A DNA stretch of 40,417 nt from assembly GCA_020720385.1 (NCBI GenBank), contig DYOR01000014.1, positions 1 through 40,417 of the forward strand, read 5' to 3'. The stretch is from Rubrivivax sp. Its GTDB lineage: Bacteria; Pseudomonadota; Gammaproteobacteria; Burkholderiales; Burkholderiaceae_C. The notes below the pieces were generated by a model. That model saw only the letters and a list, made by a program, of their open reading frames with translations, did no database searches and was not told the origin of the DNA. The position numbers were made by a program, and so were the translations under genes. Below are positions 26,748 through 36,587 of the stretch, piece by piece (positions within the stretch are counted from its first letter, which is position 1; every line of letters begins with the position of its first letter).

Positions 26748-26781
26748 AAAAAACAACGGCGGCCCTTGCGGTGCCGCCGTT
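26748..26781 (-). terminator. Rho-independent terminator of the small periplasmic protein gene
   Basis: A perfect 9-base stem (AACGGCGGC at 26755-26763 with GCCGCCGTT at 26773-26781) has a 9-base loop. Read on the minus strand it is followed by G then six T (26753-26748). It begins 24 bases after the stop at 26806. This is the clearest intrinsic terminator in the window. Confidence 0.9.
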
Positions 26782-26805
26782 GGTGAGGGAGCGAGGCCAG
26801 TGCGA

Positions 26806-27126
26806 TCAGCAGCCCGCGGCCTTCTTGAACGACTTGCTCAGGTTCTTGCCACCGGCGTTGTCGTAGGTCAGGCGGACCTCGTCGCCGGTGCCGATGCGCT
26901 TGTCGGCAAACTTGTCCAGCGTGGTCTTGTCGGTGACGTTGACGGTGATCTCGCCTCCGCCCTTGGTGTTGCTCAGGGTGACCACGGCCGACTTGCCGTC
27001 GGCAGCCACCTTGATGGCGGTGACTTCGGCGACAGCCTTGACGTCGGCGGCCAGGGCCACGGACGAGAAGGCGACGGCGGAAAGCGCCAGCGCAGCGGCG
27101 GCGGTGATCTTGCTCAGGGTACGCAT
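26806..27126 (-). CDS. Small periplasmic protein of unknown function
   Basis: The 106-residue product has a textbook signal peptide (MRTLSKITAAAALALSAVAF then SSVALAA, cut near residue 27). The mature part of about 80 residues is predicted mostly beta (VKAVAEVTAIKVAADGKSAV, GGEITVNVTDKTTLDKFADK, TGDEVRLTYDN) and ends KSFKKAAGC with a lone C-terminal cysteine. A small OB-like or beta-sandwich fold is possible; I do not recognise the family. ATG 27126 has AGAGGA 6 bases upstream. It lies 95 bases behind the DUF3373 gene and has its own terminator, so it is the last gene of that unit. Confidence 0.85.
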   Translation of the reverse strand: MRTLSKITAAAALALSAVAFSSVALAADVKAVAEVTAIKVAADGKSAVVTLSNTKGGGEITVNVTDKTTLDKFADKRIGTGDEVRLTYDNAGGKNLSKSFKKAAGC

Positions 27127-27221
27127 CGAAAGTCCTCTAAAAAGTGAATGCCACGCCTTGGATAACGCGGCGGGAAATGAAAGGTTGACCTTGGGGCCGG
27201 GCGCCGCCCGTCCCCCGGGGT

Positions 27222-28961
27222 TTAGAACTTGACCTCGAGCGTGCCGTACACGTCGTAGGCCTTGGACAGCGGCGTGGTGGGCATCATCTGACCATTCACG
27301 TCGGATATCTTCATCGGCGCGCCGACCCAGTTGTTGCTGCCGGTGTACTTGAAGTCGTAGTACTGGACACCCAGGCGGAAGAAGGTCTTCGCCGAACGCG
27401 AGGCCAGCGGGGTGTCGGCGAACTCGTGAATCACGTAGGCGTCGTAGACGTTGCCGCGCGTGCCGACCTTGGATGTCCACATGTCGCCGGCCGCCGGCGC
27501 AAAGGTGATCCAGTTCTTGCTGCCGTGGTTGTATTCGAAGCCGATCTTGGTGTTCGACGGCAGGTCGTACCGCATACCGAGCAGAATCGCGCCGCCGGTC
27601 TTGCTGGTCGGGGCTTCGGGATTGAAGAATCCACCGGTCATCAAACCCTGGAAGCCGAACTGTGCGGAGACGTTGCTGTTCGGGTGCGTGACACTCAGAC
27701 CCAGATCTGCAAAGTAGTTCAGGGTACCGCTGCCGAGCTTGATCGAGCTGGCCGCGCCGACACCGTACCAGTCGATATCACCCAGATTGATCTTCGGGAT
27801 GGTGTTGCCGAAATAGGTGTTGCTCATCTGCGGCGCGTCGAAGATCTTCACGCCGCGGTTCCATTGCAGCCACACGCGCAGGGCCTCGGTGTCGAAGGGC
27901 ACCACGGCCACGCCCAGCATGTCGGTGTCGTCGATGGAGTTGCCGCGCGGCGTGCTGAAGCCGCTCTCGAAGCCGCGTCCGTAGCACACCTTGCTGTAGA
28001 AGCCGGGCAGGGATTCGATCTCCGGCGCGTAGCCCAGGGTCATGCCGTCGAAGGCGTAGTTGACGAGCAGCGCCGGGGTGCCGCCGTTGCCCGGGCGGGC
28101 GGTGTTGTTCTTGAAGTTCGTCGGTGCGCCGTCGGTGGCGGGCCGGCGACCCACGGAGAACCAGATGTCCTCGTTCGGGCCGAGGTTCTTCCAGGTGGCG
28201 AACGCCCGGTCGACATTCAGGTAGCTGCTCGACGGCACATGGCCCAGCGTGCCGTCGAAAACGCCCACGCGGTCGGCAAAGAACGGCGCACTGCCCGCAT
28301 TCACCACCGACGACTCGCTCTGCGAGCCGAACACCTTGTACATGCCGAGCTTCACCGTCATGGACACGTTGTCGGTCACGTGCATGCCCAGGTCGAGGCC
28401 GAACTTGTTGGTGTAGGTGAGCTTGTTCTTGGGCTTGTAGGCGTCGACGAAGGCCGGGCCGGCGAAGGAGGCGAGGCCACCCATCATGGCCATGTTCGCG
28501 CCAAGGAAGGCCTGCGCCTGATCGAAGGTCTGCACCCCGGCCATGCCGCTGGCGAAACCCATCAACCCGGTGAGCATGGCGCCGGTTTCTGGCGTGGGGT
28601 TGGAGAAGAAGGCGGTCTGGAGCTGGTTTTGCGCGTTGGCAAATACCGCACTCACGTCAGTGAATGGTTTTGTTTCGCCATTGAGACTGTCGACACGGAA
28701 TTGATAATCACCGCCAACGGTCAACCACTGACCCAGGGATTTATCGCCAACGCGTTTGACGCTTTTGGCAACTTCCGCCGCCACTTCCTTCTTTGCATTT
28801 TCCTGGTTGGCCTTGACCTGGGCCTTGAGTTGTTCCAGTTCCTTGGTCAGTTCTTCGACGCGGCGAAGAATATCTGCCTCGGCGGCAAAAACGCCAACTG
28901 GCAGGAACATACCCGAAACAATGGCCGACAGCACGGCCAGTTTCATTCGACTTTGTCTCAT
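27222..28961 (-). CDS. DUF3373-type outer-membrane protein
   Basis: The 579-residue product has a signal peptide (about 1-26, MKLAVLSAIVSGMFLPVGVF then AA). A coiled-coil stretch follows (about 28-70, ILRRVEELTKELEQLKAQVK), then a long region of alternating beta-strands ending with a C-terminal Phe (YGTLEVKF), the hallmark of outer-membrane barrels. Phrases such as SVGRRPATDGAPTNFKNN, LVNYAFDGMTLGYAPEIESL and YGRGFESGF fit the DUF3373 family, whose function is unknown. The trimerising coil resembles that of porins with peptidoglycan-spanning stalks. GAGG lies before ATG 28961. The 5' part of the gene and its leader are clearly less GC-rich than the surroundings. The small periplasmic protein follows. 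Confidence 0.8.
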   Translation of the reverse strand: MRQSRMKLAVLSAIVSGMFLPVGVFAAEADILRRVEELTKELEQLKAQVKANQENAKKEVAAEVAKSVKRVGDKSLGQWLTVGGDYQFRVDSLNGETKPFTDVSAVFANAQNQLQTAFFSNPTPETGAMLTGLMGFASGMAGVQTFDQAQAFLGANMAMMGGLASFAGPAFVDAYKPKNKLTYTNKFGLDLGMHVTDNVSMTVKLGMYKVFGSQSESSVVNAGSAPFFADRVGVFDGTLGHVPSSSYLNVDRAFATWKNLGPNEDIWFSVGRRPATDGAPTNFKNNTARPGNGGTPALLVNYAFDGMTLGYAPEIESLPGFYSKVCYGRGFESGFSTPRGNSIDDTDMLGVAVVPFDTEALRVWLQWNRGVKIFDAPQMSNTYFGNTIPKINLGDIDWYGVGAASSIKLGSGTLNYFADLGLSVTHPNSNVSAQFGFQGLMTGGFFNPEAPTSKTGGAILLGMRYDLPSNTKIGFEYNHGSKNWITFAPAAGDMWTSKVGTRGNVYDAYVIHEFADTPLASRSAKTFFRLGVQYYDFKYTGSNNWVGAPMKISDVNGQMMPTTPLSKAYDVYGTLEVKF

Positions 28962-29178
28962 CGGTGCCTCGCAGGAAGAGAAATGGGATGGTCCAGTTTC
29001 AGATAATTTCTCAAACTGCGATACACACGCGAAAGGAAATCGATACTGAATGGATCGGCGAGAGTGTACTTAGGGTTTGTTCGGGGGAAATTGATGTGTG
29101 TCAAGGGTGCGCCTGCGGCCCGTGCGCGGGCCGGAAGTCACGCCTTTGAAGGGCGCCGCAGCGGGCGCCGCCGCGCCG
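28962..29178. promoter_or_regulatory. AT-richer leader of the DUF3373 gene and end of the AstE-like gene
   Basis: This 217-base gap has no gene. The half next to the DUF3373 start (28962-29095) is unusually AT-rich for this window and must hold that gene's promoter; AAATTAT (complement of about 29002-29010) is a possible -10 but no -35 stands out. The half near 29179 is GC-rich with short inverted repeats (GGCGCC twice around GCAGCG), possibly the 3' hairpin of the AstE-like gene. Confidence 0.45.
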
Positions 29179-30138
29179 CTACAAGGGGCGCGAACTGGCC
29201 TGCGCCAGGTAAAACCACTCGTGCCCGGGCAGGGCCGAGACGTCGGGGAAGACGATGTAGCCGGCCTGCGCGGCGTGCACTTCGCTGCCGTCGGCGCGCA
29301 CGGCGATGAGTTCACCCGCCGCCAGCGGGTCGAAGCTCGTCCAGGCCTTGACGAAGCGGTCCCCCTCGGCGTGACGGTCGACGACTTCGCTCAGCGCGAG
29401 GCATTCGAAGGGCGCGGCCGGCGGCGCCAGCGGGAGCTCGGCCAGGCCGAGCAAGGCCAGCGTCTGGCGGATGGCGGTGTAGGCCACGTCGGGCGCCCGG
29501 GGGTCGTCGTGCTGGCCGCATTCCAGGGTGATGCCGTAGCCACCCTGAGCGCGCATGTACTCGGTGGTGCCCACGCCGTAGCTCGGATCCTCGTGCACCG
29601 CGCCGGGGGTCAGCGCGCGGCTGCGTCGGCGCGCCACGCCGGCGGCGTAGGCGCTCATCCAGCCTTCGACGACGCGGTTCGGGCCCGCGTGCATGGCCAG
29701 CCGGGCTTCGGCGGCCTCGAAGGCGAAGGGCTCCAGCGCGCCGCGGTTGTCGGCCGGACCGCGCATGACGAAGGGCCGGCCCGGGCTGCGAAAGCTGTGC
29801 AGGTCGAGCAGCACCTCGTGCGCGGCGAGCAGCGGGCACAGCGCGCCCGCGACGCGGTCCTCGTAGTCCTGCGGCGTGGCGCTGGGTTGCAGGCGGCGGT
29901 TGAGGTTGCGCTCGCCCATGCGCCGCACGTGGTTGTAGGCCAGCGGGTTGCACACCGGCACGAAGGTCACGCGGCCGCGCACGATCTCCACCTCGCCGCC
30001 GTCGATCTCGGCGAGCACGCGGCGGATGCCTCGCGTGCCGGCGGTCTCGTTGCCGTGCACCGCGCCGGTGACGATGAGTTGCGCACCCGGGGCCAGGCCG
30101 ACGCACTGATGCGCGCGCAAGAAGCCGTTGCTGATCAC
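29179..30138 (-). CDS. Succinylglutamate desuccinylase/aspartoacylase family metallohydrolase
   Basis: The 319-residue zinc hydrolase belongs to the AstE/AspA branch of the M14 carboxypeptidase clan. Zinc ligands are visible as His and Glu in [12 protein letters not shown] (near 32-43) and His in [15 protein letters not shown] (near 100). [20 protein letters not shown] is the conserved substrate-arginine region, and LECGQHDD holds the probable catalytic Glu. It should cleave an N-acyl amino acid amide or ester; the exact substrate is open, and no arginine succinyltransferase genes are present. The GTG start at 30138 overlaps the purC stop as GTGA (30135-30138), so it is translationally coupled to purC. 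Confidence 0.9.
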   Translation of the reverse strand: MISNGFLRAHQCVGLAPGAQLIVTGAVHGNETAGTRGIRRVLAEIDGGEVEIVRGRVTFVPVCNPLAYNHVRRMGERNLNRRLQPSATPQDYEDRVAGALCPLLAAHEVLLDLHSFRSPGRPFVMRGPADNRGALEPFAFEAAEARLAMHAGPNRVVEGWMSAYAAGVARRRSRALTPGAVHEDPSYGVGTTEYMRAQGGYGITLECGQHDDPRAPDVAYTAIRQTLALLGLAELPLAPPAAPFECLALSEVVDRHAEGDRFVKAWTSFDPLAAGELIAVRADGSEVHAAQAGYIVFPDVSALPGHEWFYLAQASSRPL

Positions 30139-31058
30139 GCCGGGCCTTCGCAGAGCAGCCGGTAGGCCATGGCGTAGCGCTCGTGCACGCCCAGGAGCAC
30201 CGCCTCGGGCAGGTCCAGCGCCGCTTGCTCGGCGCCGCCGGTGACGCCGCTGGCCGCGAGCCAGTCGCGCAGCGGCTGCTTGTCCAGCGCATGGATGCGC
30301 CCGGCGGCCAGTTCGCCGGCGAGCCAGAAGCGCGACGAATCCGGCGTCAGCACCTCGTCCATGAGGGTCAGCCGGCCGGCCTCGTCCAGACCGAACTCGA
30401 ACTTGGTGTCGGCGATGACGATGCCGCGCGTGAGCGCGTACTTGGCGGCGGCCTTGTACAGGCGCAGCGCCGTGTCGCGCACCTCGGCGGCACGCGCGCC
30501 ACCGAGGATGCCCTCGAGCTGGGCGAAGCTGATGTTCTCGTCGTGGTCGCCCGCGGCGGCCTTGCTCGCCGGCGTGAAGATCGGCGCGGCCAGCGGCTGC
30601 GTGCTCGTCAGGCCCGGCGGCAGCGCGATGCCGCACACCGTGCCGCTCTTGAGGTATTCCTTCCACCCCGAGCCGGCGACGTAGCCGCGCACCACGGCCT
30701 CGCACGGCAGGGGCTTGAGCCGCTTCACGAGCATGGCGCGCCCCTGCACCTGGTCGACCTCGTCGGCGGCGACGACGCTCTCGGGCGCCTCGCCGCTGAG
30801 GTGGTTGGGCGCCACGTCGCGCAGCAGGTCGAACCAGAACAGCGCCATGCGCGTGAGCAGCCGCCCCTTGCCCGGCACGGGGGCCTTCATCACCACGTCG
30901 AAGGCGCTGAGGCGGTCGCTCGCCACCATGAGCATGCGCTCGGCGCCCACGGCGTAGAGGTCGCGCACCTTGCCGCGGGCGATGAGCGGCAGCGAGTGCA
31001 GGGCCGTGGTCTTCACGGCGGGGCCGAGGTCGGCCAGGGTGAGCTGGGATGGGTTCAT
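30135..31058 (-). CDS. purC: Phosphoribosylaminoimidazole-succinocarboxamide synthase
   Basis: The 307-residue SAICAR synthetase joins CAIR and aspartate with ATP in purine synthesis. It is the longer type of this family (about 300, with an N-terminal extension). Motifs include [14 protein letters not shown] (ATP-binding loop), [15 protein letters not shown], the conserved [26 protein letters not shown] and [17 protein letters not shown] 31058 has AGGAG 8 bases upstream. It is placed after ldcA (24 bases) and before the AstE-like gene (4-base overlap) instead of next to other pur genes. Confidence 0.97.
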   Translation of the reverse strand: MNPSQLTLADLGPAVKTTALHSLPLIARGKVRDLYAVGAERMLMVASDRLSAFDVVMKAPVPGKGRLLTRMALFWFDLLRDVAPNHLSGEAPESVVAADEVDQVQGRAMLVKRLKPLPCEAVVRGYVAGSGWKEYLKSGTVCGIALPPGLTSTQPLAAPIFTPASKAAAGDHDENISFAQLEGILGGARAAEVRDTALRLYKAAAKYALTRGIVIADTKFEFGLDEAGRLTLMDEVLTPDSSRFWLAGELAAGRIHALDKQPLRDWLAASGVTGGAEQAALDLPEAVLLGVHERYAMAYRLLCEGPA

Positions 31059-31082
31059 GACGGCGCTCCTGCGGGGGAGCCG

Positions 31083-32000
31083 CTATTTTGCGCGCAGGAC
31101 GTCCTCGCACAGCCGCAGCGTGCCGGCGTCGGCGTCCAGGGCCACGCGCACGCCCAGGGGCAATGGCCGGTGGGGCGTGCCGTGGCCGCTGGGCCAGCCC
31201 GCCAGCAGCGGCTTGCCCAGCGTGGCGAGCATCTCGCGCAGCAGCGCCGCGGGCGGCTCCTGCTCGGTGAAGCTGCCGAGCACGAAGCCCGCCGCAGCCC
31301 CGAGCACGCCGGCCAGGCGCAGCTGCGTGAGCAGGCGGTCGACGCGGTACGGCTCCTCGCCCACGTCCTCGAGGAAGAGGATGGCGCCGGCGGCGTCCCA
31401 GGCCCAGGGCGTGCCCAGCAGCGCCGCCACCAGGCTCAGGTTGCCGCCGACGAGCCGGCCCTGGGCGCGGCCGCCGACGTGCAGGCCGGCGGCGCGCGTC
31501 GCGGGGTCGAGCGCGGGTGCCAGCACGTCGCCGGCGCGCAAGCCCTGGCGCAGCAGGGCAAAGAGCGCCGTCTCGTCGTCCTCGCGGCCGGGCTTGACGA
31601 GGTCGGAAGCGGGCATGGGCGCGTGCAGGCTCGCCAGCCCCTCGCGGCACCACAGTGCGTGCAGCGCGGTGATGTCGCTGTAGCCGATGAGCAGCTTGCG
31701 CGCGCGGCGCACCAGCGCGGCGTCGATGCCGTCGAGCAGGCGCATGGCACCGTAGCCGCCGCGCAGGCAATGGATGGCGGCGACCGCGTCGTCGGCCAGG
31801 GCGGCATGCAGGTCGGCCAGGCGCAGCGCATCGGGCCCGGCGAGGTAGCCGTCCTCGGCGCGGCAGCTCGGGTACAGACGCAGGCGATAGCCCTGGCGCG
31901 CATAGAGCGGCTCGATCGCCTGCAGCGCCTCGGGCCGGGCGGGGCCCGCGGGGGCGAGCACCGCGACCAGGTCGCCCGGCTGCAGGGCGCGAAAGCTCAT
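31083..32000 (-). CDS. ldcA: LD-carboxypeptidase (muramoyltetrapeptide carboxypeptidase)
   Basis: The 305-residue S66 serine peptidase removes the terminal D-Ala from murein tetrapeptides during cell-wall recycling in the cytoplasm. The catalytic triad can be read as S108 in LIGYSDITALH, E211 in ILFLEDVGEEPYRVDRLL and H273 in GWPSGHGTPHRPLPLG. CLRGGYGAMRLLDGID near 78-93 is also diagnostic. The ATG at 32000 begins MSFRALQPGDLVAVLAPAGP, matching the family N-terminus; the longer upstream frame is a shadow. It lies between the beta-lactamase-fold gene (70 bases upstream) and purC (24 bases downstream) on the same strand. Confidence 0.94.
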   Translation of the reverse strand: MSFRALQPGDLVAVLAPAGPARPEALQAIEPLYARQGYRLRLYPSCRAEDGYLAGPDALRLADLHAALADDAVAAIHCLRGGYGAMRLLDGIDAALVRRARKLLIGYSDITALHALWCREGLASLHAPMPASDLVKPGREDDETALFALLRQGLRAGDVLAPALDPATRAAGLHVGGRAQGRLVGGNLSLVAALLGTPWAWDAAGAILFLEDVGEEPYRVDRLLTQLRLAGVLGAAAGFVLGSFTEQEPPAALLREMLATLGKPLLAGWPSGHGTPHRPLPLGVRVALDADAGTLRLCEDVLRAK

Positions 32001-32070
32001 CTGGCCCCCAAGGCGCTGCGCGCCGGCCCCCCGTGGGGTCGCGAGCGGCTTCGGAGCGGCCGTGCGCCGC

Positions 32071-33120
32071 TCACTGCAGCGAGCCCACCAGGCGGTGGAT
32101 GGCCGCTCCCAGCGCGGGCATGCGCCAGGTGGTGGCGCAGCGCTCGTGCGGCGCGTAGCGTTCGCCCAGGTTGCTGAGCAGGGCCACGATGTAGTGCCGG
32201 CCGTCGCTGCGCACGATGCCGGCGTCCGAGCAGTAGTTCGCCGTGCTCCCGGTCTTGTGCGCGAAATGCGGCGCATCGGGCAGGCCGCCCACCCAGCCCG
32301 GCGTGCCGCGCAGCGAGCCCGAAGAGAGCACTTCGTCGCGCTGCTGGCGCGCGAGCACGGCGAGCAGGTGCGCGCAGCTCGCCGGTTGCAGCAGGGCCGT
32401 GCCCGCGGGCAACCAGGGCGGCGCGCTCGCCTGCGCGTCGAGCAGCCAGAGCAGCCGGGCGGTGTCCCAGGCCGTCATGTGGATCTGGCTCACGCCGGCG
32501 CCGTCGGCGTTGCGCCAGCCACCGTGGACCGTCGTGCCGTTGAGCTGCAGCGTGTGCAGCCCGAGTTCGGCCAGGCGTGTGTTCAGGGCGTGCACCAGGT
32601 CGAGGCGGCGCAGCAAGGCCACCAGCGCCGTGGTGGCGTCGTTGTCGCTGGCCACGAGCATGGGTTCGAGCGCCGCGGGCCAGTCGCAGCGGCCGCGGTC
32701 CACGGCCAGGCCCACGCCCACCGCCACCAGGAGCTTGAGCAGCGAGGCCGGGTAGGGCGCGACGAAGCGCCGCCGCGCCTGCGGCCGCTCGACGATGGCG
32801 CGCCAGGCCATGCGCGACCAGTCCGCGCCGGGCAGCCAGGGTGTCGAATCGAGCTCCGCGCTGCGCTGGTCGGCGTCGAAGCGGATGTCGTGCACCGCCC
32901 CGGCGCGCGCGTCGATGCCGGCAACGATGCCCTGCTCGAACTCGCGCGAGAAGAGCACGTTGGCCCAGACCGGTGCGCGCGTGCCGGCAAACGAGACCAG
33001 CGCCAGGTCGAGGCTCGGAAACCGTTCCACCGGGGCGCCGCCGCACCAGCCGTCGGCGGTCTGGCCGAAGCCCTGCGCGCGCACGGCCTGGAGCAGTCCC
33101 TGGGCGAGCGTCTCGTTCAT
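32071..33120 (-). CDS. Beta-lactamase-fold serine hydrolase without signal peptide
   Basis: The 349-residue protein has the three active-site motifs of penicillin-interacting serine enzymes in the right order and spacing: S126-LL-K129 in [14 protein letters not shown]158-D-N160 in [10 protein letters not shown], and K289-T-G291 in [17 protein letters not shown]. This is the class A beta-lactamase/DD-peptidase-like fold. No clear Glu-loop of true class A beta-lactamases is seen after SDN, so antibiotic hydrolysis is doubtful. The N-terminus ([20 protein letters not shown]) is not a signal peptide, and the 120-residue leader domain before SxxK is unusual. ATG 33120 begins after a frame that upstream is only shadow. 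A cytoplasmic murein-fragment or ester hydrolase is possible, given ldcA next door. Confidence 0.87.
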   Translation of the reverse strand: MNETLAQGLLQAVRAQGFGQTADGWCGGAPVERFPSLDLALVSFAGTRAPVWANVLFSREFEQGIVAGIDARAGAVHDIRFDADQRSAELDSTPWLPGADWSRMAWRAIVERPQARRRFVAPYPASLLKLLVAVGVGLAVDRGRCDWPAALEPMLVASDNDATTALVALLRRLDLVHALNTRLAELGLHTLQLNGTTVHGGWRNADGAGVSQIHMTAWDTARLLWLLDAQASAPPWLPAGTALLQPASCAHLLAVLARQQRDEVLSSGSLRGTPGWVGGLPDAPHFAHKTGSTANYCSDAGIVRSDGRHYIVALLSNLGERYAPHERCATTWRMPALGAAIHRLVGSLQ

Positions 33121-33208
33121 GCGCGGGGATTGTGGCAGCGGCCGCCGCCTGCCAAGGGGATGGGCTCGCCCCGCCCTTCCGCGCGCGGCCAGGGCGGCGC
33201 GAAGGGAT

Positions 33209-36200
33209 TCATGGGCGCGGCGGCAAGGCGGGCACGCCCAGGCGTGGCCGCACGCCGAAGTCCGGCCGCGCCACGCCCAGGCGGGCGCTGGCCGACAGGG
33301 CTTCGGCCACGGCGGCCGCCAGCTGGCGGTCGCGCTGCGGCGCGTTGAAGGCGTCGTCCTGCGGCGCATTGGCGACTTCGAGCTGCGGGTCGGTGCCGTA
33401 GTTCTCCACGCCCCAGCCCACGTCCTTGAACCAGAAGGAGTATTCGGGCTGGGTGGTCTCGGTGCCGTCGACGAGCTTGTGGCGCGGCCAGATGCCGACC
33501 ACGCCGCCCCAGGTGCGCTGGCCCACCAGGGTGCCCACGCCCATGAGCTTGAAGTTGTGCGAAAAGATGTCGCCGTCGCTGCCGGCGTGTTCGTTGGTCA
33601 GCGCCACCACCGCACCGGCGGGCGCCTCTTCGGGGTAGCAGCTCGGCTGGCCCCAGCGCGCCACGTTCCAGGCGATGCGCTTGCGTGCCACCTTTTCCAG
33701 CAGCAGCTGCGAGACATGGCCGCCGCGGTTGTAGCGCACGTCGACGATGAGCGCGTCGCGGTCGCATTCGGTGGCGAAGTAGCGGTGGAATTCGGCGAAG
33801 CCCGCGCTCATCATGTCGGGCAGGTGGAAGTAGCCCACACGGCCGCCGCTGGCCTCGTGCACCCAGGCGCGGTTGCGCTCCACCCACTCGCGGTAGCGTG
33901 CCGGCGCTTCGTCGGCGAGGGCGGTGACGAGCACCTCGCGCGTGGTGCCGTCGTCCGCCGCCAGCGTGAGGGCGACCTTGGCGCCCGCGTGGTGCACCAG
34001 CAGCGCCTGCGGCGGCAGCGCCGCCGACACGGACTGCCCGCCCACCGCGACGATGCGTTCGCCCACGCGCGCCTGCACGCCCACGGCGTTGAGCGGCGAA
34101 TCGGCCGCCGCATCCCAGGCGTCGCCCTGCACGGTGCCGAGGATGCGCCAGCCCTCGGCCTCGGGGCGCAGCTCGGCGGCGAGGTGGCCCAGGGCCACCG
34201 CCGGTGGCTTGCGGTGGTCGCCGCCCATCTCGTAGGCGTGCGAGGTGCCGAGCTCGCCCTGCAGCTCCCAGATCAGGTCGGAGAGCTCGCCGCGCGTGGC
34301 CACGCGCGGCAGCAGCGGCGCGTAGCGCGCGAACATGGATTCCCAGTCCACGCCCGACATGTCCTCGACCCAGAAGTGGTCGCGTTGCAGCCGCCACACC
34401 TCGCGCAGCAGCTGCGCCCATTCCTGCGGCGGGTGGGTGGGTACGCGCAGCCGCGTCAGGTCGATCTCGCCGCCCAGCCTGGACGGTTTGCGCACGCGCG
34501 GCTCACGCTTGTCGTCGGGAGGCTTGGCGGCGTCGATGGCCTGCAACTGCGTGCCGTGGCGCAGCACCAGCGTGTGCCGGTCGGCGGCGAGGACGAAGCT
34601 GTCGGCCTGCTCCACCAGGGTCTTGACCTCGCCGCTGGCGAAGTCGAAGACCTCGAGCCGCCCGGGCGATTCCTTGTGGCCGCCGCGGCCGTGCGCGCCG
34701 GCAATGGGCAGCGTCGTCCACACGACCTTGCCGCGCGCGGCTCCGGCGATCTGGCCGAAGCGCCCTTCGGGCACCGGGAAGGCCGCCACGCGGCGCGCCA
34801 GGCCCTCGGCCTCGATGGGCGGCAGGGCCGCCGGCGGCGCGGAGGCCGGGGGGCGATCCTCGCCCTGCATGCCCTTGGGTTCGGGTTCGAAGGGCGGGGG
34901 CCCACCGGCCTGCAGGGCGATGAGGTAGGGGCGCGCCGCGCGCGGAAAACTGAGTTCGAACTGCACGCTGTCGTAGACCGGGTCGAAGGTGCGCAGCGAG
35001 AGGAAGTAGAGGTAGCGCCCGCTGGGGTCGAAGGCCGCGCCGTAGTCGCGGAACTCCGGCGTGGTGGCCAGCAGCGTGCGCCCGCTGGCGCGCTCGAAGA
35101 GCTTGATCGCCGTGTGCCGCGGGCTGGTGGCGAAGGTGTAGGCGAGCCAGCCGCCGCAGGGCGACCAGGCCGGGTCTTCGATGCGACCGCATGCGCTGCG
35201 GTCGGCGAGCACGAGCTCGCCGCTGGCCACGTCGCCGACCCACAATTCGTTGCGATGGTTGGCGGCGGCCAGGTGCGTGCCCACGGGCGCCGCGCACAGC
35301 GCGGTGATGCGGCCCAGGGCCCAGGACAGCTCGCGCGTGCGCTCGCCGCGCGAGCCCTCGAAGACCTCGATGCGTTCCTCGCCCGAGGCGTCGCTGGTGG
35401 CCACCAGGGTCTGCCCATCGGCCAGCCATTGCCCCAGGCGGCGGCGCGCCGGTGCGTCGGGCCGCTCCTGCCCGAGCCGGCGCACCGCGCCTTCCCACAA
35501 GGCCATGGTGAAGAGCTGGCCGCGGACTTCCAGCGCCAGGCTGTGGCCCGCCGGGTGCAGCGCCATGCCCTGCAGGTTTTCCGCCGCGGGCACGAAACGC
35601 CGCGCGGCCTGGGTGCGCGAACCGGGCACGGCGATGTCCAGCTTGCGGCTGCGCTCGCTGGCCGGGTCGTAGAGCCAGAGCTCGGCGGCGCACTGATAGA
35701 CGATGCGCTGGCCGTCGCTGCTGGCGTGGCGCGCGTAGTGCTCGGCGTGGTCGGTGTGGCGGCGCAGCGCACTGCCGTCGGGCGCGCAGGAATAGAGGTT
35801 GCCCACGCCCTCGGCGTCGCTGAGGAAGTACAGGCGCTCGCCCAGCCACATCGGGCAGGTGAGGTTGCCCTGCAGCGCCGCCAGGCGCTCGAACGCGCCC
35901 GTGCCGGCGCCGGTTTCCATCCACAGCTGCCCGGCCGTGCCGCCTCGGTAGCGCTTCCAGCGTGCCGGGTCGGCGGTGTTGCGCCCGATGGCGCGCCGCC
36001 CGGCCGGGCCGAAGGCGAGGTGGTTGATCTGCCCCAGCGGCACGCGCTCGGGCACGCCGCCTTCGGGGCTGATGGTGTAGGCGTGCCAGTTGCGAAAGAA
36101 GGGCTGGCCGTGGTTGCTGCAAAAGACGATGCGCCCATCGGGCGCCCAGCCGCGCACCGCCAGATCGCTGCCCAGCCAGGTGAGCCGCCGCGCCGGCCCG

Positions 36201-36439
36201 CCGGCGGCAGGCATGAGCCAGACCTCGCTGTGCTGTTCATCGCGGCCGGCATACGCCAGCCAGCGGCCATCCGGCGAGAGGCAGGGCGTGGCCGGCTCGG
36301 ACAGGCCGGCGCTGAGGCGCTGCGCGGCGCCCGCCGCGAGGCTGCAGCGCCACAGGTCGTCGTCGCTGACGAAGACCAGCGTGTCGCCCTGCAGGCTGGG
36401 CTGGCGCAGGTAGGCGGGAGGGGGTGTGTCGATCGGCAT
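33209..36439 (-). CDS. Tricorn-type S41 protease
   Basis: The 1076-residue product has the full tricorn plan. N-terminal beta-propeller repeats span about 20-660 (for example [20 protein letters not shown] and [20 protein letters not shown]). A C1 domain, a PDZ-like domain (about 760-850, [19 protein letters not shown]) and a C2 catalytic domain follow. The catalytic tetrad is readable as S733-H734 in [11 protein letters not shown], nucleophile S954 in [10 protein letters not shown] and E1012 in GVENYGTDP. The archaeal tricorn residues are S745, H746, S965 and E1023, so spacing is nearly identical. No signal peptide: a cytoplasmic peptide-trimming protease. ATG 36439 gives [20 protein letters not shown], the expected start of the first propeller. 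It diverges from mnmA. Confidence 0.93.
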   Translation of the reverse strand: MPIDTPPPAYLRQPSLQGDTLVFVSDDDLWRCSLAAGAAQRLSAGLSEPATPCLSPDGRWLAYAGRDEQHSEVWLMPAAGGPARRLTWLGSDLAVRGWAPDGRIVFCSNHGQPFFRNWHAYTISPEGGVPERVPLGQINHLAFGPAGRRAIGRNTADPARWKRYRGGTAGQLWMETGAGTGAFERLAALQGNLTCPMWLGERLYFLSDAEGVGNLYSCAPDGSALRRHTDHAEHYARHASSDGQRIVYQCAAELWLYDPASERSRKLDIAVPGSRTQAARRFVPAAENLQGMALHPAGHSLALEVRGQLFTMALWEGAVRRLGQERPDAPARRRLGQWLADGQTLVATSDASGEERIEVFEGSRGERTRELSWALGRITALCAAPVGTHLAAANHRNELWVGDVASGELVLADRSACGRIEDPAWSPCGGWLAYTFATSPRHTAIKLFERASGRTLLATTPEFRDYGAAFDPSGRYLYFLSLRTFDPVYDSVQFELSFPRAARPYLIALQAGGPPPFEPEPKGMQGEDRPPASAPPAALPPIEAEGLARRVAAFPVPEGRFGQIAGAARGKVVWTTLPIAGAHGRGGHKESPGRLEVFDFASGEVKTLVEQADSFVLAADRHTLVLRHGTQLQAIDAAKPPDDKREPRVRKPSRLGGEIDLTRLRVPTHPPQEWAQLLREVWRLQRDHFWVEDMSGVDWESMFARYAPLLPRVATRGELSDLIWELQGELGTSHAYEMGGDHRKPPAVALGHLAAELRPEAEGWRILGTVQGDAWDAAADSPLNAVGVQARVGERIVAVGGQSVSAALPPQALLVHHAGAKVALTLAADDGTTREVLVTALADEAPARYREWVERNRAWVHEASGGRVGYFHLPDMMSAGFAEFHRYFATECDRDALIVDVRYNRGGHVSQLLLEKVARKRIAWNVARWGQPSCYPEEAPAGAVVALTNEHAGSDGDIFSHNFKLMGVGTLVGQRTWGGVVGIWPRHKLVDGTETTQPEYSFWFKDVGWGVENYGTDPQLEVANAPQDDAFNAPQRDRQLAAAVAEALSASARLGVARPDFGVRPRLGVPALPPRP

Positions 36440-36501
36440 CAGGCTCTCGCGGCAGGCAGGGTCCGGCGATCTTCCCATGCGTTCGGGCCCACGGAGCCGA
36501 T

Positions 36502-36528
36502 GGGCGCACCCCCGAAAAGGGGTGCCCC
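36502..36528. repeat. Stable hairpin in the tricorn-mnmA intergenic region
   Basis: GCACCCC (36506-36512) pairs with GGGGTGC (36519-36525) around the loop CGAAAA. Three further GC pairs lie beyond one bulged C. It sits in the 150-base divergent region; role unknown, possibly a dispersed intergenic repeat. Confidence 0.5.
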
Positions 36529-36572
36529 GGCCGGCGGGCCTCCCCCCAAAGGTCGGGCGTCGCAGCGTCGGG

Positions 36573-36587
36573 TGCGGATAATCCGCA
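36573..36587 (+). promoter_or_regulatory. Perfect 15-base dyad embedding the mnmA -10 box
   Basis: TGCGGAT and ATCCGCA flank a single central A. The dyad contains GATAAT (36577-36582), a good -10 hexamer that ends 7 bases before the mnmA ATG at 36590. No Shine-Dalgarno sequence is present and no clear -35 is seen. It may be an operator overlapping the -10, with a leaderless transcript. Confidence 0.5.

Noticed and set aside
27127-27221. GC-rich inverted repeat between the DUF3373 and small-protein genes as a terminator
   Set aside because: The arms pair only imperfectly and no T-tract follows; read-through to the small gene with its own clear terminator is more likely.
32071-33120. Naming the serine hydrolase a class A beta-lactamase
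   Set aside because: The three general motifs are present, but the class A Glu-loop and a signal peptide are not evident.
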